A stretch of DNA of 64,000 nt from Adiantum capillus-veneris. Taxonomy: Eukaryota > Streptophyta > Polypodiopsida > Polypodiales > Pteridaceae. Both the position numbers and the translations under genes were made by a program. Shown in pieces: positions 11,150 to 23,475 of the stretch (its first letter is position 1; the number at the start of each line of letters is the position of its first letter). The notes beneath the pieces are model-generated. The model had not been told where the DNA came from. It did not search any database and was given only the letters and a program-made list of their open reading frames with translations. The stretch lies in contig CM043942.1 of the NCBI GenBank assembly GCA_014529385.2, positions 33,649,969-33,713,968 on the forward strand, in the 5' to 3' direction.

Positions 11150-12481
11150 GCTACGGCTAAACTGACGTCGTCTAGTCAGACGTCTCATCGCGTCCAAGCG
11201 ACGTATCTGTCGGATTCTGCAAAAAAAGACAATAAGACAGCTTTCAGTAAGTATAAACATATAACGACATTTATAAAACAATACAAAAAATAAAAAAGAG
11301 TAAACCCTAATACTAACCATGCCGCCGCGAGAACTGAGAATGTCCATCAGGGCGTTTAAGCCCTTCCTGCCTGCGTACTCGCGCTCGTGCGGTGTGGGAT
11401 CATGTCCTGTCATCGACCACTGTCAAAACATACAAAGATTTCATTATGTTAGAACTAAAAAACTTATAAACCCTAAACTATCGAACATAAAGAGCAATGT
11501 GAAAACACTTACAAAATCGGCCTCAAATGATGCCCATCCACCGCTCCCCAAGTGGTGCGAGCTCCCTGCCTCTACTCGCGCTCTGGCTGCATCCTTTTGT
11601 TGCTTCCACTTGTCGGGATACTCGCGCGCTGCTTTCTTCGCATTCTTCCAATCTTCTCTGGCCAGCCAATCTGGCCTGTTCCACCCATTCTTGATTGCTT
11701 TTTGCACTTCGGAATGCTTGTGTTTGCAGTATTCGCGCATTTGAATCTTCATCAGGTCTTCATTGAAGCGCTGATCCCGTGTTGGAACGGAAAACTCATC
11801 ATGAAGTATGCTGATGACTCTGTTTTTTAAATCACTTGGTACTTCACTCCATTTGTTTAGTATGTAGTGTCTAAACAGCTGAGAGCAAAGACCACGCATG
11901 CGCAAGATCACCTTCTTGCCGTCATCATCCATGATGATGCCGCCGCTGATGTCGACGGAGTAAGGCAAGCCCTCTGGCCGGTGACGCGTGAACCTGGGTG
12001 TCCCGGCAGGGGTCTCTAGTGGCGTGTCGATGGGGGTACGGACGTCAGGTGTCTCCACCGGCGTCTGGGCCCCGAAGCGAGGAGTGTCGAATGGGGTGGC
12101 TCCTGGCGGAGTAGGTAGAGGTGTGTAGCTTCTAGGAACAGTCAGCCGTGCAAAACCTGGTGTAGATGGCGATGCTGTGGCTGGTGTGGGGGCGGGCAAA
12201 GAAGGGGAGGGTAAAGAGCCTCGTCGAACACGAGGCGGTGTGGAGGCATCGGTGGCGGAATCCCCACAACAACCGCCACCGCCACCACCAGAGCGCCGGT
12301 GTCTAGACGAGTGTGAAGCTCATCTCGTCGACGCCGAAGCTTTGGAGCGTGCCAAATGCTCCGAAAGAGAGGGAGATGCGGATGGAGTAGGAACGCGCGA
12401 TGATGCGCCAGAGCGATGGCGCTCCACGTACCACTGTCTCTGCTGCGGTGACAAAGAAGAAAGAAACTCCTCATCATCCAT
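11150..12481 (-). CDS. TnpA-like protein, plant En/Spm transposase domain
   Basis: Likely start is the ATG at 12481 (MDDEEFLSSLSPQQRQW). A Ser/Pro/Thr-rich region with repeated TP-type motifs follows (PTPSASPSLSEH, then TPFDTPRFGAQTPVETP). Next comes the conserved part, from GGIIMDDDGKKVILRM through KHKHSEVQKAIKNGWNRP to WKQQKDAARAR. This resembles the plant Ptta/En/Spm transposase family. An exon probably ends near 11515 at a GTAAGT-like donor. Later coding lies at about 11413-11318 (DPTPHEREYAGRKGLNAL) and about 11216-11150. Frames change between 12320 and 12200, so either an intron or a frameshift occurs there. In En/Spm the TnpA protein binds subterminal repeats and cooperates with TnpD; that role is inferred. 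Confidence 0.75.
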
Positions 12482-12753
12482 ACCTGCATTAAACACACGA
12501 ATATTTAAACTTAATATTGAATGAATAGAGTAGACAATGACGCAAAGACCATTAAATACAATGACGTAATGACACATATAAATACAATGACGCAATGAAT
12601 TGAGTGATAGAAGAGGCAAGTCGAAAACTCAGAATTTTCAATCAAAAGATGTGAGCGCGAGTAGAAAAGAGCGTTATACACCATGGAAGGTACTTAGAGA
12701 GCCAAAGCTTTTACAACACGGAGTAAAATTGTTCAAATACAATATTTGTGGCT

Positions 12754-15700
12754 TTAAGAGATCTCTCTCTCATCCTCGCATAACTCAGCATAACTTCCTA
12801 TATCTATATAGAGCTCTCCGTTTAAACACATATCCTCTGTTTCATTTTGTAGCTCCTCTGCATGCACCCCATATAGAGTAGTAGCATCTTGATGCTCGTC
12901 TGGCACCACCGCAGCGGCTTCTGATTGAGCATCTTCTCTGATCTCCTCCATTGATGTCGTTGTGATTGGCACATGGTAGCCTTCATACGTCCTTGCACTA
13001 CGAGGGGCTACCTCTATGACGTACCACCAGTTTGATGTAGACTTTGTAGGATGAAATATTACCTGCCAGAGCCACATAACTTACATGAGAGCTTTCAAGC
13101 ACATAACTTGTAAAAGGGGGATGTTAACTATTTACATACTTACTTGTTCACAATGCTCGGGTAGTACGAAAGTGTCTCTTAGGTCAGTCCATTTCTTAGT
13201 AGAATCCACCTCCAGAAAACCAGACTCTCCTCTACGCACAGTAGCGTTGCGACCCTCCATGATTATCTTGAACCATTGCACGTCGAACAAGTCCACAAAA
13301 AATCCTCTGTAATCAATCCTCAAAATCTCTTGCAGCGTGCCGAAGTAAGTGAGTTCCGCCACCACAGGATCTGCATCAGAGGAACGTCGTCAACTAGACT
13401 GTTCAAATTTTGCCATGATTCCACAATCTTGAGTAAAACGCTTTTTGTCGATTCGTTCCACCCTAAAATGTCGACCTTTACACCATGCTGCTGTGTATGA
13501 CTTATACTACAACGGACAAAGATTATGAGTGGCCGTTCAAACGTTTATAAATAAAGTCACTTGCTAGTCGTACATTGCAAACTTACCTTGGTCGCGCAAC
13601 CCCGAGAGTACTCCCACTCTTCTTCAGTCACTTCGTCACCGCATTATTGTGCGCTTTTCAATTGGTTGTGCAACCATCTTAAGCTCATGAAGGTTGGTAG
13701 GCTCTCCAGAACCGCTGGATAGTGCATCGGTGGTCGTCTTCCCCGTCTCCACTCGATTCGTGCCCTTTGTCGCTCTTGCTTTGCATCCTCATATTGTGAA
13801 ATCCACTTTTGCATCACTGGATTGTGAAGCATGCAAAATCGGTTGATTTTAGCCTCTAGATCTTCCATCATCTTCTTCTCAACACCGAGATTGCACATGA
13901 CAATCCCAGATATGCGCTCATCATCTATGGTTTGCCGTAGCGTGTCCCGGGATTTATCAAATCCGTCTAGCCACTCTCCAATGTACACTAGGGACTCTGA
14001 TACCAACCAACCTTCTGCCATGCTACCCTCCGGACGTGCCTTTTGACGCACATATCCCTTAAGCGTTTTCATGAAACGCTCTAAGAAGAACATCCATCTG
14101 GAATGAACTGTGCCAGCTATTTCCACCTCATCAACTATGTGAACAAGAAGATGCACCTGAATGGTTAGCATTGTAGTAGGAAAATGTTTCTCAAACATGC
14201 ACACAAGCTCCGCAGCATTTAGTTTGGCGAATGGTATGGAGTCTACGTTGATCTCCTTTTGTGAGATCCATTGCACCAGCTTTGCAAGTTTGTAGATTGT
14301 GTTACGGATGTCGAGAGACAAACATCCCTCAATGGCAACCGGTAAAATAAACTGTAAAGTATGTGCAGCAATGATATTAAAGTCCACATTTTATGCAATG
14401 ATATTAAAGTCCACTATGAACGTACCAGACACATTTTATGCCAATCGTGTGACTTCAAACCGGTAAGCTTTCCTTCTTTAGTAAAACACGTTCGGAGCAA
14501 GTGCATTACGCCAGTGGGGGTCCGCAAAGATCGAATGGTCTCTTTTACTTTGCGTTCTTGGGCTCCTGTGAAAATCCATGGTGCTTTAGGGAGTTTTATC
14601 GATCCATCAGACGCTGTTTGCAGCCAATATTGCTCCATACGATCCACATTTCTAAGGTCAACTCTGGCTCCCAAACTATCTTTCTTGCCGGTCAAATGGT
14701 CCCATAGTAGATTACCCACATTCTTGAATATGTGCATTGGATCGAGCAAGTGATTGATCATGAGTCGGGGCCAGTATGGTAACTCGTACCATAGAGATAG
14801 TCTCTTCATCCCTGGAGGCAATCCGTCATCGCACATCTCCTTCTGCTCTAACCATGCTTGTGCAGACATCCTTGGTGGCTCTCTTCCCAAAAAGCCGTCG
14901 CGTAACACATGATTCTCTGGAAGATACGCTTGATGACCTTCGTAGATTTGCTTCTTCAGTGAGGGTGCCCTACGTGCATTCAGTCTAGGTTCACATGTGA
15001 CACATGCTCTGTATCCGCTTGTTTGAAGCCCTGCATGTATACACATGATAATAGATCAACTATGGAAAAAAACAAGATTTACACTGTCTGAGTGAGGAGT
15101 GTCAATAGATCACCTGAGCATTCTGTGAGCCCGGGATAGTCATGCATGGTCCACATTAGAATGCCTCTGATCAAAGCATTCCGTCGTCCTGTGTGTCGGC
15201 TCATATCCACCACCTCTATGCCAATCCACAATTGTTGTAGCTCTTCCAATAGTGGACGAAGATACACATCTATATTCCCCACTTTATATCGCCCTGGCAC
15301 AATCAAGCTTAGCCATAGGTGCCCCTTCTTCGTAGTCAACCACGGGGGAATGTTGTAGTTGACGATGACAACGGGCCATACACTGTAAGATGTTGATCTT
15401 TGACCAAATGGATTTATGCCATCCATAGCCAGGCCTAAGCGCAAATTTCGAGCTTCCCTGGCAAAATCCGACCATGTTCCATCTATATGTTTCCACGCTA
15501 CGCAATCTGCAGGAATTCGTAGCACACCATCCGAAGATTTATTCTCCTCATGCCATGATGCTAGGGCGGCCATGGACTTACATTCGAAGAAATGCTTGAT
15601 GCGAGGAAGCAGAGGGAAATGTCGCAAAACCTTTTGTGGAATTTTGTCCCATGGAGATCTACTCGATATCTTTCGGAATCACATTTCGGACACTTCTCCA

Positions 15701-16481
15701 TGTCTATGTATTCCCCTCTGAAAAGAATGCAGTCATTAGGACAAGCGTGGATAGAATTGTAATCCATCCCCAAGTTTCGCAAAATCTTTCTTGCTTCATC
15801 TCGAGAATCTGGCATCACATTGTCAGCTGGTAGTATGTGCTCTTTCAGCAATCTACACAACATAAAAATATGATACAGTCGTGTAAAAATCTATCAGATC
15901 ATTATACTTTTAGAGTTCTATTAAAGTAAACTAATTGTAATAGATCACCTGAAAAGTGCTGTGACGCTAGTGTCACTCCATCCAAACTTTGCCTGCATGT
16001 TGAGAAGAACCAGGAGTGCTTTCAATCTAGACATACGTGCTCCATTATACAATGGTGTATCGGCTTCACTTTTCATATCATCATAGATAAGCCTTTCTGA
16101 ATCCATGATCGTCTCGATCATTTCATCAATCTCGGGCTCAAACATTGCCTTGTTGGGAATGTGCTCTGCATGATCATCCCCCGAGTTGTCAGAGGCTACA
16201 TCTTGTGGCCTCACATATGCTGCTTGACCAAAGCGCCTGCGAACACGTCTATTGGGTTGCAAGATTGCTGCTTGTTGGCCAGCGTCAGAGTCCGACGAGT
16301 TATAATTGGCAACAACTCGATCTATAATAGATGGATCGAACTCGCCAAATTCGTGAACGTGCTGCAAACAAACACGTCTTGTCCGTCGCACAGCATGCTT
16401 GCATTGATTACAAGGACATAAGACCCTCGTTGAGAGATAGGTGTTTCGGTTGGACGGTCCCACATCCTCGTCGCTACTCAT
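12754..16481 (-). CDS. TnpD/tnp2-type CACTA transposase with DUF4218 and DUF4216
   Basis: Exon-like segments in order on the minus strand: 16481-15945, N-terminal part with a CPCNQCKHA zinc-like motif. 15863-15561, ACPNDCILFRGEYIDMEKCPKC. 15627-15079, tnp2 core with AMDGINPFGQRSTSYS and MHDYPG. 15046-14414, with LDPMHIFKNV. 14387-13644, DUF4218, with HFPTTMLTIQVHLLVHIVDE, RWMFFLERFMKTLKGYVR and RPEG. 13365-13132, DUF4216, with GFFVDLFDVQWFK. 13077-12754, C-terminal part. Breaks between segments contain stops; most could be short introns, but I could not verify every junction. D in MDG and D in LDPMH are probable catalytic residues. It cuts and joins the element ends. The promoter should lie between 16482 and the right terminus. 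Confidence 0.85.
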
Positions 16482-16543
16482 AATGAGGATAAAAAACTTA
16501 TAACCTGGACAACAAATTTAATATTCTATTGGCATTCTTTGTC

Positions 16544-16544
<1 letters not shown>

Positions 16545-16602
<58 letters not shown>
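16545..16602. repeat. (TC)n microsatellite
   Basis: An almost pure CT run of about 55 bases just upstream of the transposase gene (minus strand: GA-rich leader). Long CT/GA tracts are common in plant 5' leaders. Confidence 0.9.
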
Positions 16603-16603
<1 letters not shown>

Positions 16604-17760
16604 ACCTCACATTCTCTAGTCATGTCCAATCCCCGCACACCTCGGTCTAGAGGTGCACGGAGATAAGAACCACCGGGTTATAATCTCGTCTTTATTGGTC
16701 AATACCTATATTTGTGGGTACAAGAAATCTACACACCCACGTCTACATGATACTACATATAGTGGACAAAACCCCTTTGCCTCTTCTCTAGCTGTAGCAC
16801 TTCACAGCATCTTAACATCTTTTCACAGTAGATCTTTTCACTGTTCGTCTAACTCTAAACCCTAAACCGTAAGTAATTCTTGCGTGGACTCGATCTAACG
16901 TAAATAAGCGTAAATCTAAATAAACGTAAATCTAACTAAAAATAAAGCTAAATCTAATTTAACGTAAGTCTAATGACTAGAGGTTGTCTAGATGGTCATT
17001 GTGTCGGGGATGTAGTGACTCTTTCCGCCCTGAAGATCCACCTTCTTCCCTATCTTCTGAAGACATTTCACCAGTACTTTTGGATCGACGGAGCCCACCA
17101 TGAGTGAAGGCAGCAATACCCTATATTCCATTGAGGGCTTTTTTCACCCGCTTCATGCAGGCATCGCAGTCTATGGAGACCTAAATCTAATCTAATATAA
17201 TGTAAATCTAAATCTAGCTTAAATAAACGTAAATCTAGTTAAAAATAAACCTAAATCTAATTTAATGTAAGTCTACATATAACCTAATCTTTAACGTCTT
17301 TTAAGATAGTTTCCTACGATGTTATAACTCTCTTCTTCTTGTGTGTGTGCACGTGTGTGGATGTGTGTGCCAATAAAAAGAGATAAATGGTATAACCTTT
17401 CTATCACCCATGCCAAGTATGATAGATTGATTATGCCATTTCCCTCTTGAATAATAGGTCTTGAGTTCAACTCCTCGTCGGCTAGATCTTTAGGTCTTTT
17501 AATTTTAATTAGTTTCCTACGACGTTAAATTAGTTTCTCTCTCTTTCTCTCTCAATGTGTGTGCGTTTTTTTGGATCGTATGCATGTTTTCTCTCTCTTT
17601 TCCTCTCTCAATGTGTGCGTTTTTTGTTTATGCATGTTCTCTCTCTTTTCCTCTCTCAATGCGTGCGTTTTTTGTTTATGCATGCTCTCTCTCTTTTTCT
17701 CTCTCAATGTGTGTGTGCATTCTTTGTTTATGTATGTGTGTGTGCGTTTTTGTTTTTGTT

Positions 17761-17796
<36 letters not shown>

Positions 17797-17942
17797 AACA
17801 CTATGTGTGTGTGTGTATGTGTGTGAGAGAGAGAGAGAGAGAGGGAGAGAGAAAGAGGAGAAGGGAACATGAGAATGAGGAGAGGGAAGGAGCATACCTG
17901 GCTCTCCTTCCTCTCCTCGTGTGTGTGTGTGTGTGTGTGGAG

Positions 17943-17990
<48 letters not shown>

Positions 17991-18084
17991 GGGAGAGCGT
18001 TACCTGCTCCTTGCTTGAGGGCGCCGAAAAACTCAGATCTGAGATCTGAGTTTTTGGGCGCGCTCGGTTATTTTTTTACCCCAG
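16603..18084. other. CACTA upstream non-coding region with GT/GA/CT tracts
   Basis: No gene is supported. Repeats of TAAATCTAA/CGTAAATCTAA occur at about 16890-17280. From 17527 to 17990 the sequence is dominated by CTCTCTTT, TGTGTG and GAGAGA tracts, including three tandem copies near 17590-17700 of a ~53-bp block containing GTTTATGCATG. Open frames here (Leu/Ser- and Cys/Val-rich on plus, Ser/His/Thr-rich on minus) are translations of simple repeats. This is probably the promoter and leader side of the transposase gene. Confidence 0.7.
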
Positions 18085-18229
18085 CCGGCATCGCTATGAG
18101 CGTCGCTATAAGCATCGCTATGAGCGTCGCAAATTTCTTTGTAAATTTGCGACGCTCATAGCGACGCTCGTAGCGACGTCGGGAATTTTTTTTTGAGCGT
18201 CGCTGTGTGAGCGTCGCTAATATGAATAG
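18085..18229. repeat. CACTA subterminal repeats, promoter side
   Basis: Copies of CGCTATGAGCGTCGCTA and its reverse complement GCGACGCTCATAGCGACGCT lie next to the right terminus. They match the array at 10572-10808 in core motif and mixed orientation. Confidence 0.85.
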
Positions 18230-18241
18230 CCTCTTGTAGTG

Positions 18242-19812
18242 TCAACAACTTGATTTTCCTTGCCTGGTCTAAATTTGATCTCAAAAGTGAACTCTTGTAG
18301 GAACTCAACCCATCGCCTTTGTCGCATATTGAGATCTGGTTTGGTAAAATTCCACTTGAGAGTTTTGTGGTCAGTAACAAGCTCAAACATCTGACCTAGA
18401 AGATAGTGTCTCCACTTTTTGAGGGCATGAACCACAACCAGTAGTTCGAGGTCATGGGTGGGATAATTCTTCTCATGAACCCTGAGTTGTCGTGATTCAT
18501 AAGCTATGGGATGGCCTTCTTGCTGTAGGATTCCACCTACACCTTGTATGCAAGCATCCACTATCACCTCAAAGGTTTTTTGAAAATCTGGAAGTTTGAG
18601 AACAGGTTCAGTGGCCAAAATCTCCTTTAATTTGTTGAAGACTTTATCCCTCTTGTTTGACGAGATAAAGGGTTCCTCTTTCTTAGTGAGTTCAGTGAGA
18701 GGGCCTGCGATGAGTGCATAGTTTTTAATAAATACTCTACACCATCTTGTGAGGCCAAGGAATCCCCGTACTTCTAAAACAGTCTTGGGAATGGGCCACT
18801 AAACTACAGCTTCCACCTTAGCTGGGTCGAGAGAAAGACCATCCTTTGAAACTATGTATCCCAAATAGGAAACCTTCTCTACAAAGAAAGAGCATTTGCT
18901 ACGCTTAGCATAGAGTTGGGCTTTTCTGAGAATCTCCAAGACATGGTGTACATGCCGTTCATGTTCTTCTCTAGTCTTTGAATATATAAGGATGTCATCA
19001 AAGAAGACTAGAACAAAATCATCTAACTCTGTCCTGAAGAGGTCGGTCATGAGACGATTAAATGTGGCAGGGGCATTAGTTAGGCCAAAAGGCATGACAG
19101 TGAACTCATGATGCCTAAACATGGTGTTAAAAGCTGTTTTTGGAATATCCTCACTTTTTATCCCAACTTGGCAATAGCCTGACCTGCGATCAATCTTGGT
19201 GAAAAATTTGGAACCACCGAGTCGATCAAGCAGCTCATCTATGTGAGGCAAGGGATACTTGTTCTTGACAATGCACTGATTTAGGCCTCAAAAATCTATG
19301 CAAAGTCTGAATGTTCCATCTTTCTTCTTTTGGAAGAGTATAGGAGCACCCCAGGGAGAGACACTGGGTTTGATGAAACCTTGTTCCAAAACCTGAGTCA
19401 ACTGATTCTTCAACTCTATGGATTCGGAAGGTGACATCTTGTAGGGAGTCCTTGCTATTGGTTGGGCACCAGGAATGAGCTCGATCTCGTGTACTAATTC
19501 CCTAGGTGGTGGAAGAGTTGTCAATTCCTCTGGAAAAATATATTGATATTCATTTAGCCACTCAAGCTCTGATTCTTCTGATTTGGTCTCTGGTTTATTG
19601 AGCCTTATAACATAAATTGACAGTCCTTTCTTTAACCCCTTAACCAAACGATTGTCTTTAACCACCTTCAAGGAAGCAATCCCTGTTCTACCTTGCACTA
19701 AGACTTGTTCACCCTTTGAGTTTGAAAAAGAGATGCTTCCTTCACTGCAATGGATGTTGGCTTTATCTTTGCTCAGCCAATTCATCCCTAGGATTCCTTC
19801 AAATCGGCCCAT
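18242..19812 (-). pseudogene. Chromovirus protease end, RT and RNase H
   Basis: Minus-strand pol segment upstream of the CACTA insertion. 19812-19288 starts with GILGMNWLS, the second retropepsin motif. It continues through a linker into RT with GFIKPSVSPWGAPILF and DGTFRLCIDF. 19251-18799 holds the RT palm with TAFNTMFRHHEF, PFGLTNAPATF and the catalytic FFDD. 18618-18242 is RNase H, with D in IVDACIQG, the SRQL block and ending VVD at the CACTA boundary. An in-frame stop separates the first two segments. Protease catalytic Asp and most of Gag are not present upstream. The missing continuation (integrase) lies at 10556-9222 on the far side of the CACTA. Confidence 0.92.
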
Positions 19813-20059
19813 CTTTAGGATTCTAAATCTTTGTTTTTTTTCTTTTTTGCTTTTCTATTATGCCAAAAACTTTTACATCTTGGGAAAATAATTAATGATA
19901 AAGGGTTGCACTTCTTTAGTAATTTCTAGACATCAAGTTCTTCCATTTCTTGCTTGGATAGTATGGACTTTAAAGCCCTAAGGTTATAAGTCACAGAAAA
20001 TACAAGTCCGTGGACTCGAGAAGAAAGTGACTTGCGAGCACATATAGCCTCACCAACTT

Positions 20060-20519
20060 GTTTCCAAGGGCTATGTGAAAATGGTCCACTAAGTGCTATT
20101 CTTTATCGTGGGTAGATAAACATCTTATCATGAGGGAAATTGGTTATTACTAGAAGAAGCTTGCTTTTATATTCTATGGCATGAGAACTAATAATACAAT
20201 AGCGATTGGGACCTAGTCCCAGTTTCTCCCTCATCATGGCCACGCGAAGATTATTTAGAAGGTGTTCATGGACCCAAAGAGTTACTTCAGTTATGTTGCA
20301 TTAGGTCTTCCACATTTGTTGAGCTCCGGTTGTCCCTTTGGCAGGAAAAAGAAGGTGAAAAAGTGTTCTAACATGGCTTCCTTTTGTTCCATAGTTGCTT
20401 CTTCCATTTGCTTTTGGAAAATTTCGAGTACTTCCTCTTCTTGAGAGGTCCACATCATCTGAAAGTTATCATGCAATTTGAGAAGTTATTTTTCATTATC
20501 TCACTCTTTTCTACAAGAT
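20060..20519 (-). pseudogene. Unknown ORF X, sense copy near the primer site
   Basis: Between the primer site and the protease, the minus strand encodes an acidic, Gln/Glu-rich start (SQEEEVLEIFQKQMEEATM). After a frame change it reads VTLWVHEHLLNNLRVAMM, GLGPNRYCI and a GPFSHSP block. These align phrase by phrase with the plus-strand remnant at 8197-8800. The position would normally hold Gag, but I see no Gag signature or zinc knuckle. Family unknown. Frameshifts and stops show decay. 19813-20059 is degenerate sequence with no clear assignment. Confidence 0.55.
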
Positions 20520-20557
20520 TCAATTAAGACCTTTATCTATCCAAGGACAGAAACCGT

Positions 20558-20569
20558 GCTCTAATACCA
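20558..20569 (-). other. Primer binding site, initiator-Met tRNA-like
   Basis: Minus-strand TGGTATTAGAGC lies two bases after the 5' LTR. It differs at one base from TGGTATCAGAGC, the usual plant tRNA-iMet primer site. It sets the element's direction. Confidence 0.9.
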
Positions 20570-20571
20570 CT

Positions 20572-23475
20572 TGTGAGGGCCATGCTCGGGGACCACCGAA
20601 TGTACCATCTCCACATGGATACACCGTGATCTCCGACATCCCTCCCGCTTGAGATCGACACCAAGTCAGGACATCTCCTACTCTTTGATGCCAACTCAAG
20701 GGGGTGATAACATTCAATTTCTCTCATATGGATCCCTTATCCCCGAAGAACCTTGCTTACCGATCAATCTTACCAATCGAAGTCATCAGACTAACGTGGA
20801 ACTCAACCTCCCAGGGTCAACTGGGGGAGTTCTCTAATTCACCCTTGGTTCAAGGTCATTGATACTTGTTTCCCGGTTAGGACCGAGCACATCCGTCAAT
20901 GTGTTCCCCTAAGGTGAGTGTATTATAATCTACACGAATCCCTCGATCCCAAGTTGTTCCCCGCTCCGTAGATCGGAATCCCTTTTCCCCCCGCTTTGGA
21001 CTTAATTTCCTAAGACAACATAAAATTGAGTTCAACTTTCCGATCAACAATTAACCCTCCGGAATTCGCCCACCCACTGAACCGTTTGATAAATGCACCT
21101 TCACAAGGTAGTACTATGATACTAAAAAACAATATTCCAATCATGGCGAACCAAGAATACATTTCAAGCATTTGAAAGAAGCATGCAAACTGTTGCATAC
21201 CCTTGCAAATGTGAATTTATCAAGTCGTTTCCACCTTTTCCTTTATAGAATATTTTCACTTTCTTTTTCCTTTAATATTAGTAAGATTATCTAGATCTTT
21301 CAAGAAATCACATATACTTCTCCAGGCATATCCCGATCCTCGTCCCAGAACTCGGTTATCCTGTCTCCTCCGCCACGTGAGAAGGCGGCGCCTTTAGACA
21401 GATTCCAATTCTTATTTTTCTTTATCTTGTGTGGGAAAGGCTTCAAAAATAATTTACTCTAGGTTCCTTTTAAATCAATAATCTCGAGAAGAAGAGCAAA
21501 GGTCCGGCTGATGAGGACAATTGCGAAATAGCCCATTTAGGTTCCTAGCCTTTCCAAGGTTCCCTTTTCCCAAAAAATTTGAAGAGTTCCTTAATTAAAT
21601 CACATCTTCCTCCCTTATCATGATCCCTCCATGGATCCTTTTTCCTTCCTCCTTTTCCCGTCGGCATCAGACCTACCCGGAATAGGCCGATTTCCAAACG
21701 CATTTGCAGGTCACATCCACCCAGCCGAGACACACTCCCATTCAATCCCATTTCTAGAGCAATGAATGAACCCTGAGCTCAACAATAGACGAGCTCAACA
21801 ATAGACCAACGGTTATCAGTCTTAGACGAAAAGAACCATCCCCCGTTGTATCCCACAGGTCTGCGCCGACCTTTTTCCAAATATGAAGACAGGGTCACAC
21901 TTAAATCGCTATGTTATGCTAGGGCTATCCACGTCAATTTTTTAATCCTAGTTTAAACTTTAGATTAAGCTCCTTGAGTTATAAACCCTTAATTACTAAT
22001 TCCTTTTAATTTTTATATTCAAACAAGACCTTAAGAAAACAAAAAATCTCATGGAAGTTTAAGGTTTTGTCCCTACGTAAGTTTCAAGTTATCCCCGACG
22101 TCGATGAATCCCATTTTGGTCCCTTTTCATCATGTGCCATCCATGGGGCATCTCCATGGAAATGTTGGGAGTTTTATGTTCAAGCAACACGGTCACGACA
22201 TCCGTGAAGCTATTCCCTTACTCCCCCCTTCGAATTTGCAAAACAAACTTGAAAGCAGACAAACTTGAAATGAACAATGCATATGCTTGCTATAATGAGT
22301 TTTTGCTTTGGTGTGATCTATGCGTGGTACACACAAAACATTCAAAATGCACCAACTTATAACTTTGGCAACTAATCAAAACTTCCTTTGAGTGCTTATG
22401 CAAGAGTAAAACCCTTCTATGCATGGTAGTGTAAAATGACAAAGTTCCTAAGAGTGGACTTGTTAGTGTATCATAAAATATGCATGTAATAGTGAATGAG
22501 TGATTAAAAAATTCTTTTTTAGGAAGGGATTTAGGCGTACTTTTACTACCGTGGAGAGGATTAATCAAGGGTCTTAAAGAGGCTTAGGTTTCGGAACCTT
22601 AATGTGTAGATCATAGGGTCTTCTCCTTGCTTTGGAAGAGTAACGGCAAGTGTATTGACGCGGACGGATCTCTTCCGCTCCCCTTTGCTTGAAAACCACC
22701 AATTTGGCTATGGGAATAGAAGAGATTAAAAAAATTCAAGCTATGGAAAGCTTGTAGGTTAAGAGAGATAAGGTGAAGAGAGTAATGGTAATTTGGATTA
22801 TGGTTATGGCTTCTCTTGAGGAGAGAGGGATGTGTAGGTTTGTGTGTGTGAAGGAGGATTAGCATTGTCTTTTCATGGCTCACTATCAAGCTTGCACTAT
22901 CAAAATGTGTAAAGAAATGAAGTGAAGTGAAGCGTAGCAAAATGTAGCGAAGTGAAGAGAAGAAGTGTTTAATGAGTATGGAAGGCCTCCTTTTAAGCTT
23001 AATTTGATAAGACCTTTAACTTATCGTGATAAGTTACTTTACATATTTTGATATGCTTTCTTCCTTCTGAAAGCTTCTCCAACAAGCTACTTATGCAAGA
23101 AGCTAATTTCCTACAAGTGGCTTATGCATGAAGCTACTTTTCCTACAAGTGGCTTCTTCAACAAGCTACTTTCAAGTAGTGGATTTTTTTTCCAGCAAGT
23201 TACTTTTTCACCTTACCCTATTCTTTCTTTGTTTTTCTTATGCACCTTTATATTTTCTTGAGATAAAACCAATATCCCATGCATTGATTATATCCACGTT
23301 CCCACGGTGATAATGAAAGTGTCTCATGGATAAGTTTGCATTGATTATACCCATGTCCCCATGGTTAAAACCGAAAGCATCTCGTGGGTAGCTAGGGTGC
23401 TTTTACTCGATCGTATTCGAAAAGTCGACGGCTTAGGTACTTCAACAAGAGTAAGGCTAAGAGGAGGACCTTACA
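20572..23475 (-). repeat. 5' LTR of the chromovirus
   Basis: A 2,904-bp LTR matching 5047-7951. It ends beside the primer site, which identifies it as the 5' copy for minus-strand transcription. Flanked on the right by AAAGT. No gene is recognised inside it. Confidence 0.93.

Larger units (their letters stand above)
10560..18241 (-). mobile_element. CACTA (En/Spm-type) DNA transposon
   Basis: The element begins CACTACAAGAGG (10560-10571) and ends with its reverse complement CCTCTTGTAGTG (18230-18241), flanked by TCA duplications. It is 7,682 bp. Both ends carry arrays of subterminal repeats around TAGCGACGCT. Two genes are read on the minus strand: a TnpD/tnp2-type transposase (about 16481-12754) and a TnpA-like gene with a plant En/Spm transposase domain (about 12481-11150). 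It inserted into the chromovirus at the RNase H-integrase junction, so it is younger than the chromovirus. Coding frames are much better preserved than the host element's, but some frames look broken. Confidence 0.95.
5047..23475 (-). mobile_element. Chromovirus (Ty3/gypsy LTR retrotransposon), nested
   Basis: A structurally delimited LTR retrotransposon read on the minus strand. Both LTRs run TGTGAGGG...CCTTACA on the plus strand and are flanked by AAAGT. From the 5' end (right): LTR, iMet-like primer site, a remnant of an unknown coding region, a partial protease, RT, RNase H, a CACTA insertion (10560-18241), integrase, chromodomain, an oppositely oriented unknown ORF, polypurine-like tract and LTR. 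Without the CACTA it is about 10.7 kb. Gag is mostly missing and pol has many stops, so it is inactive. LTR copies differ at about 7 of the first 125 bases, indicating an old insertion. It interrupts a helicase pseudogene. Confidence 0.93.

Noticed and set aside
13831-16421. Many plus-strand ORFs over the CACTA transposase
   Set aside because: They are shadows of the minus-strand tnp2, DUF4218 and DUF4216 coding sequence.
17555-17990. Open frames rich in Ser/Leu/Phe/Cys/Val
   Set aside because: They are translations of CT, GT and GA simple repeats in several frames at once and have no protein-like composition.
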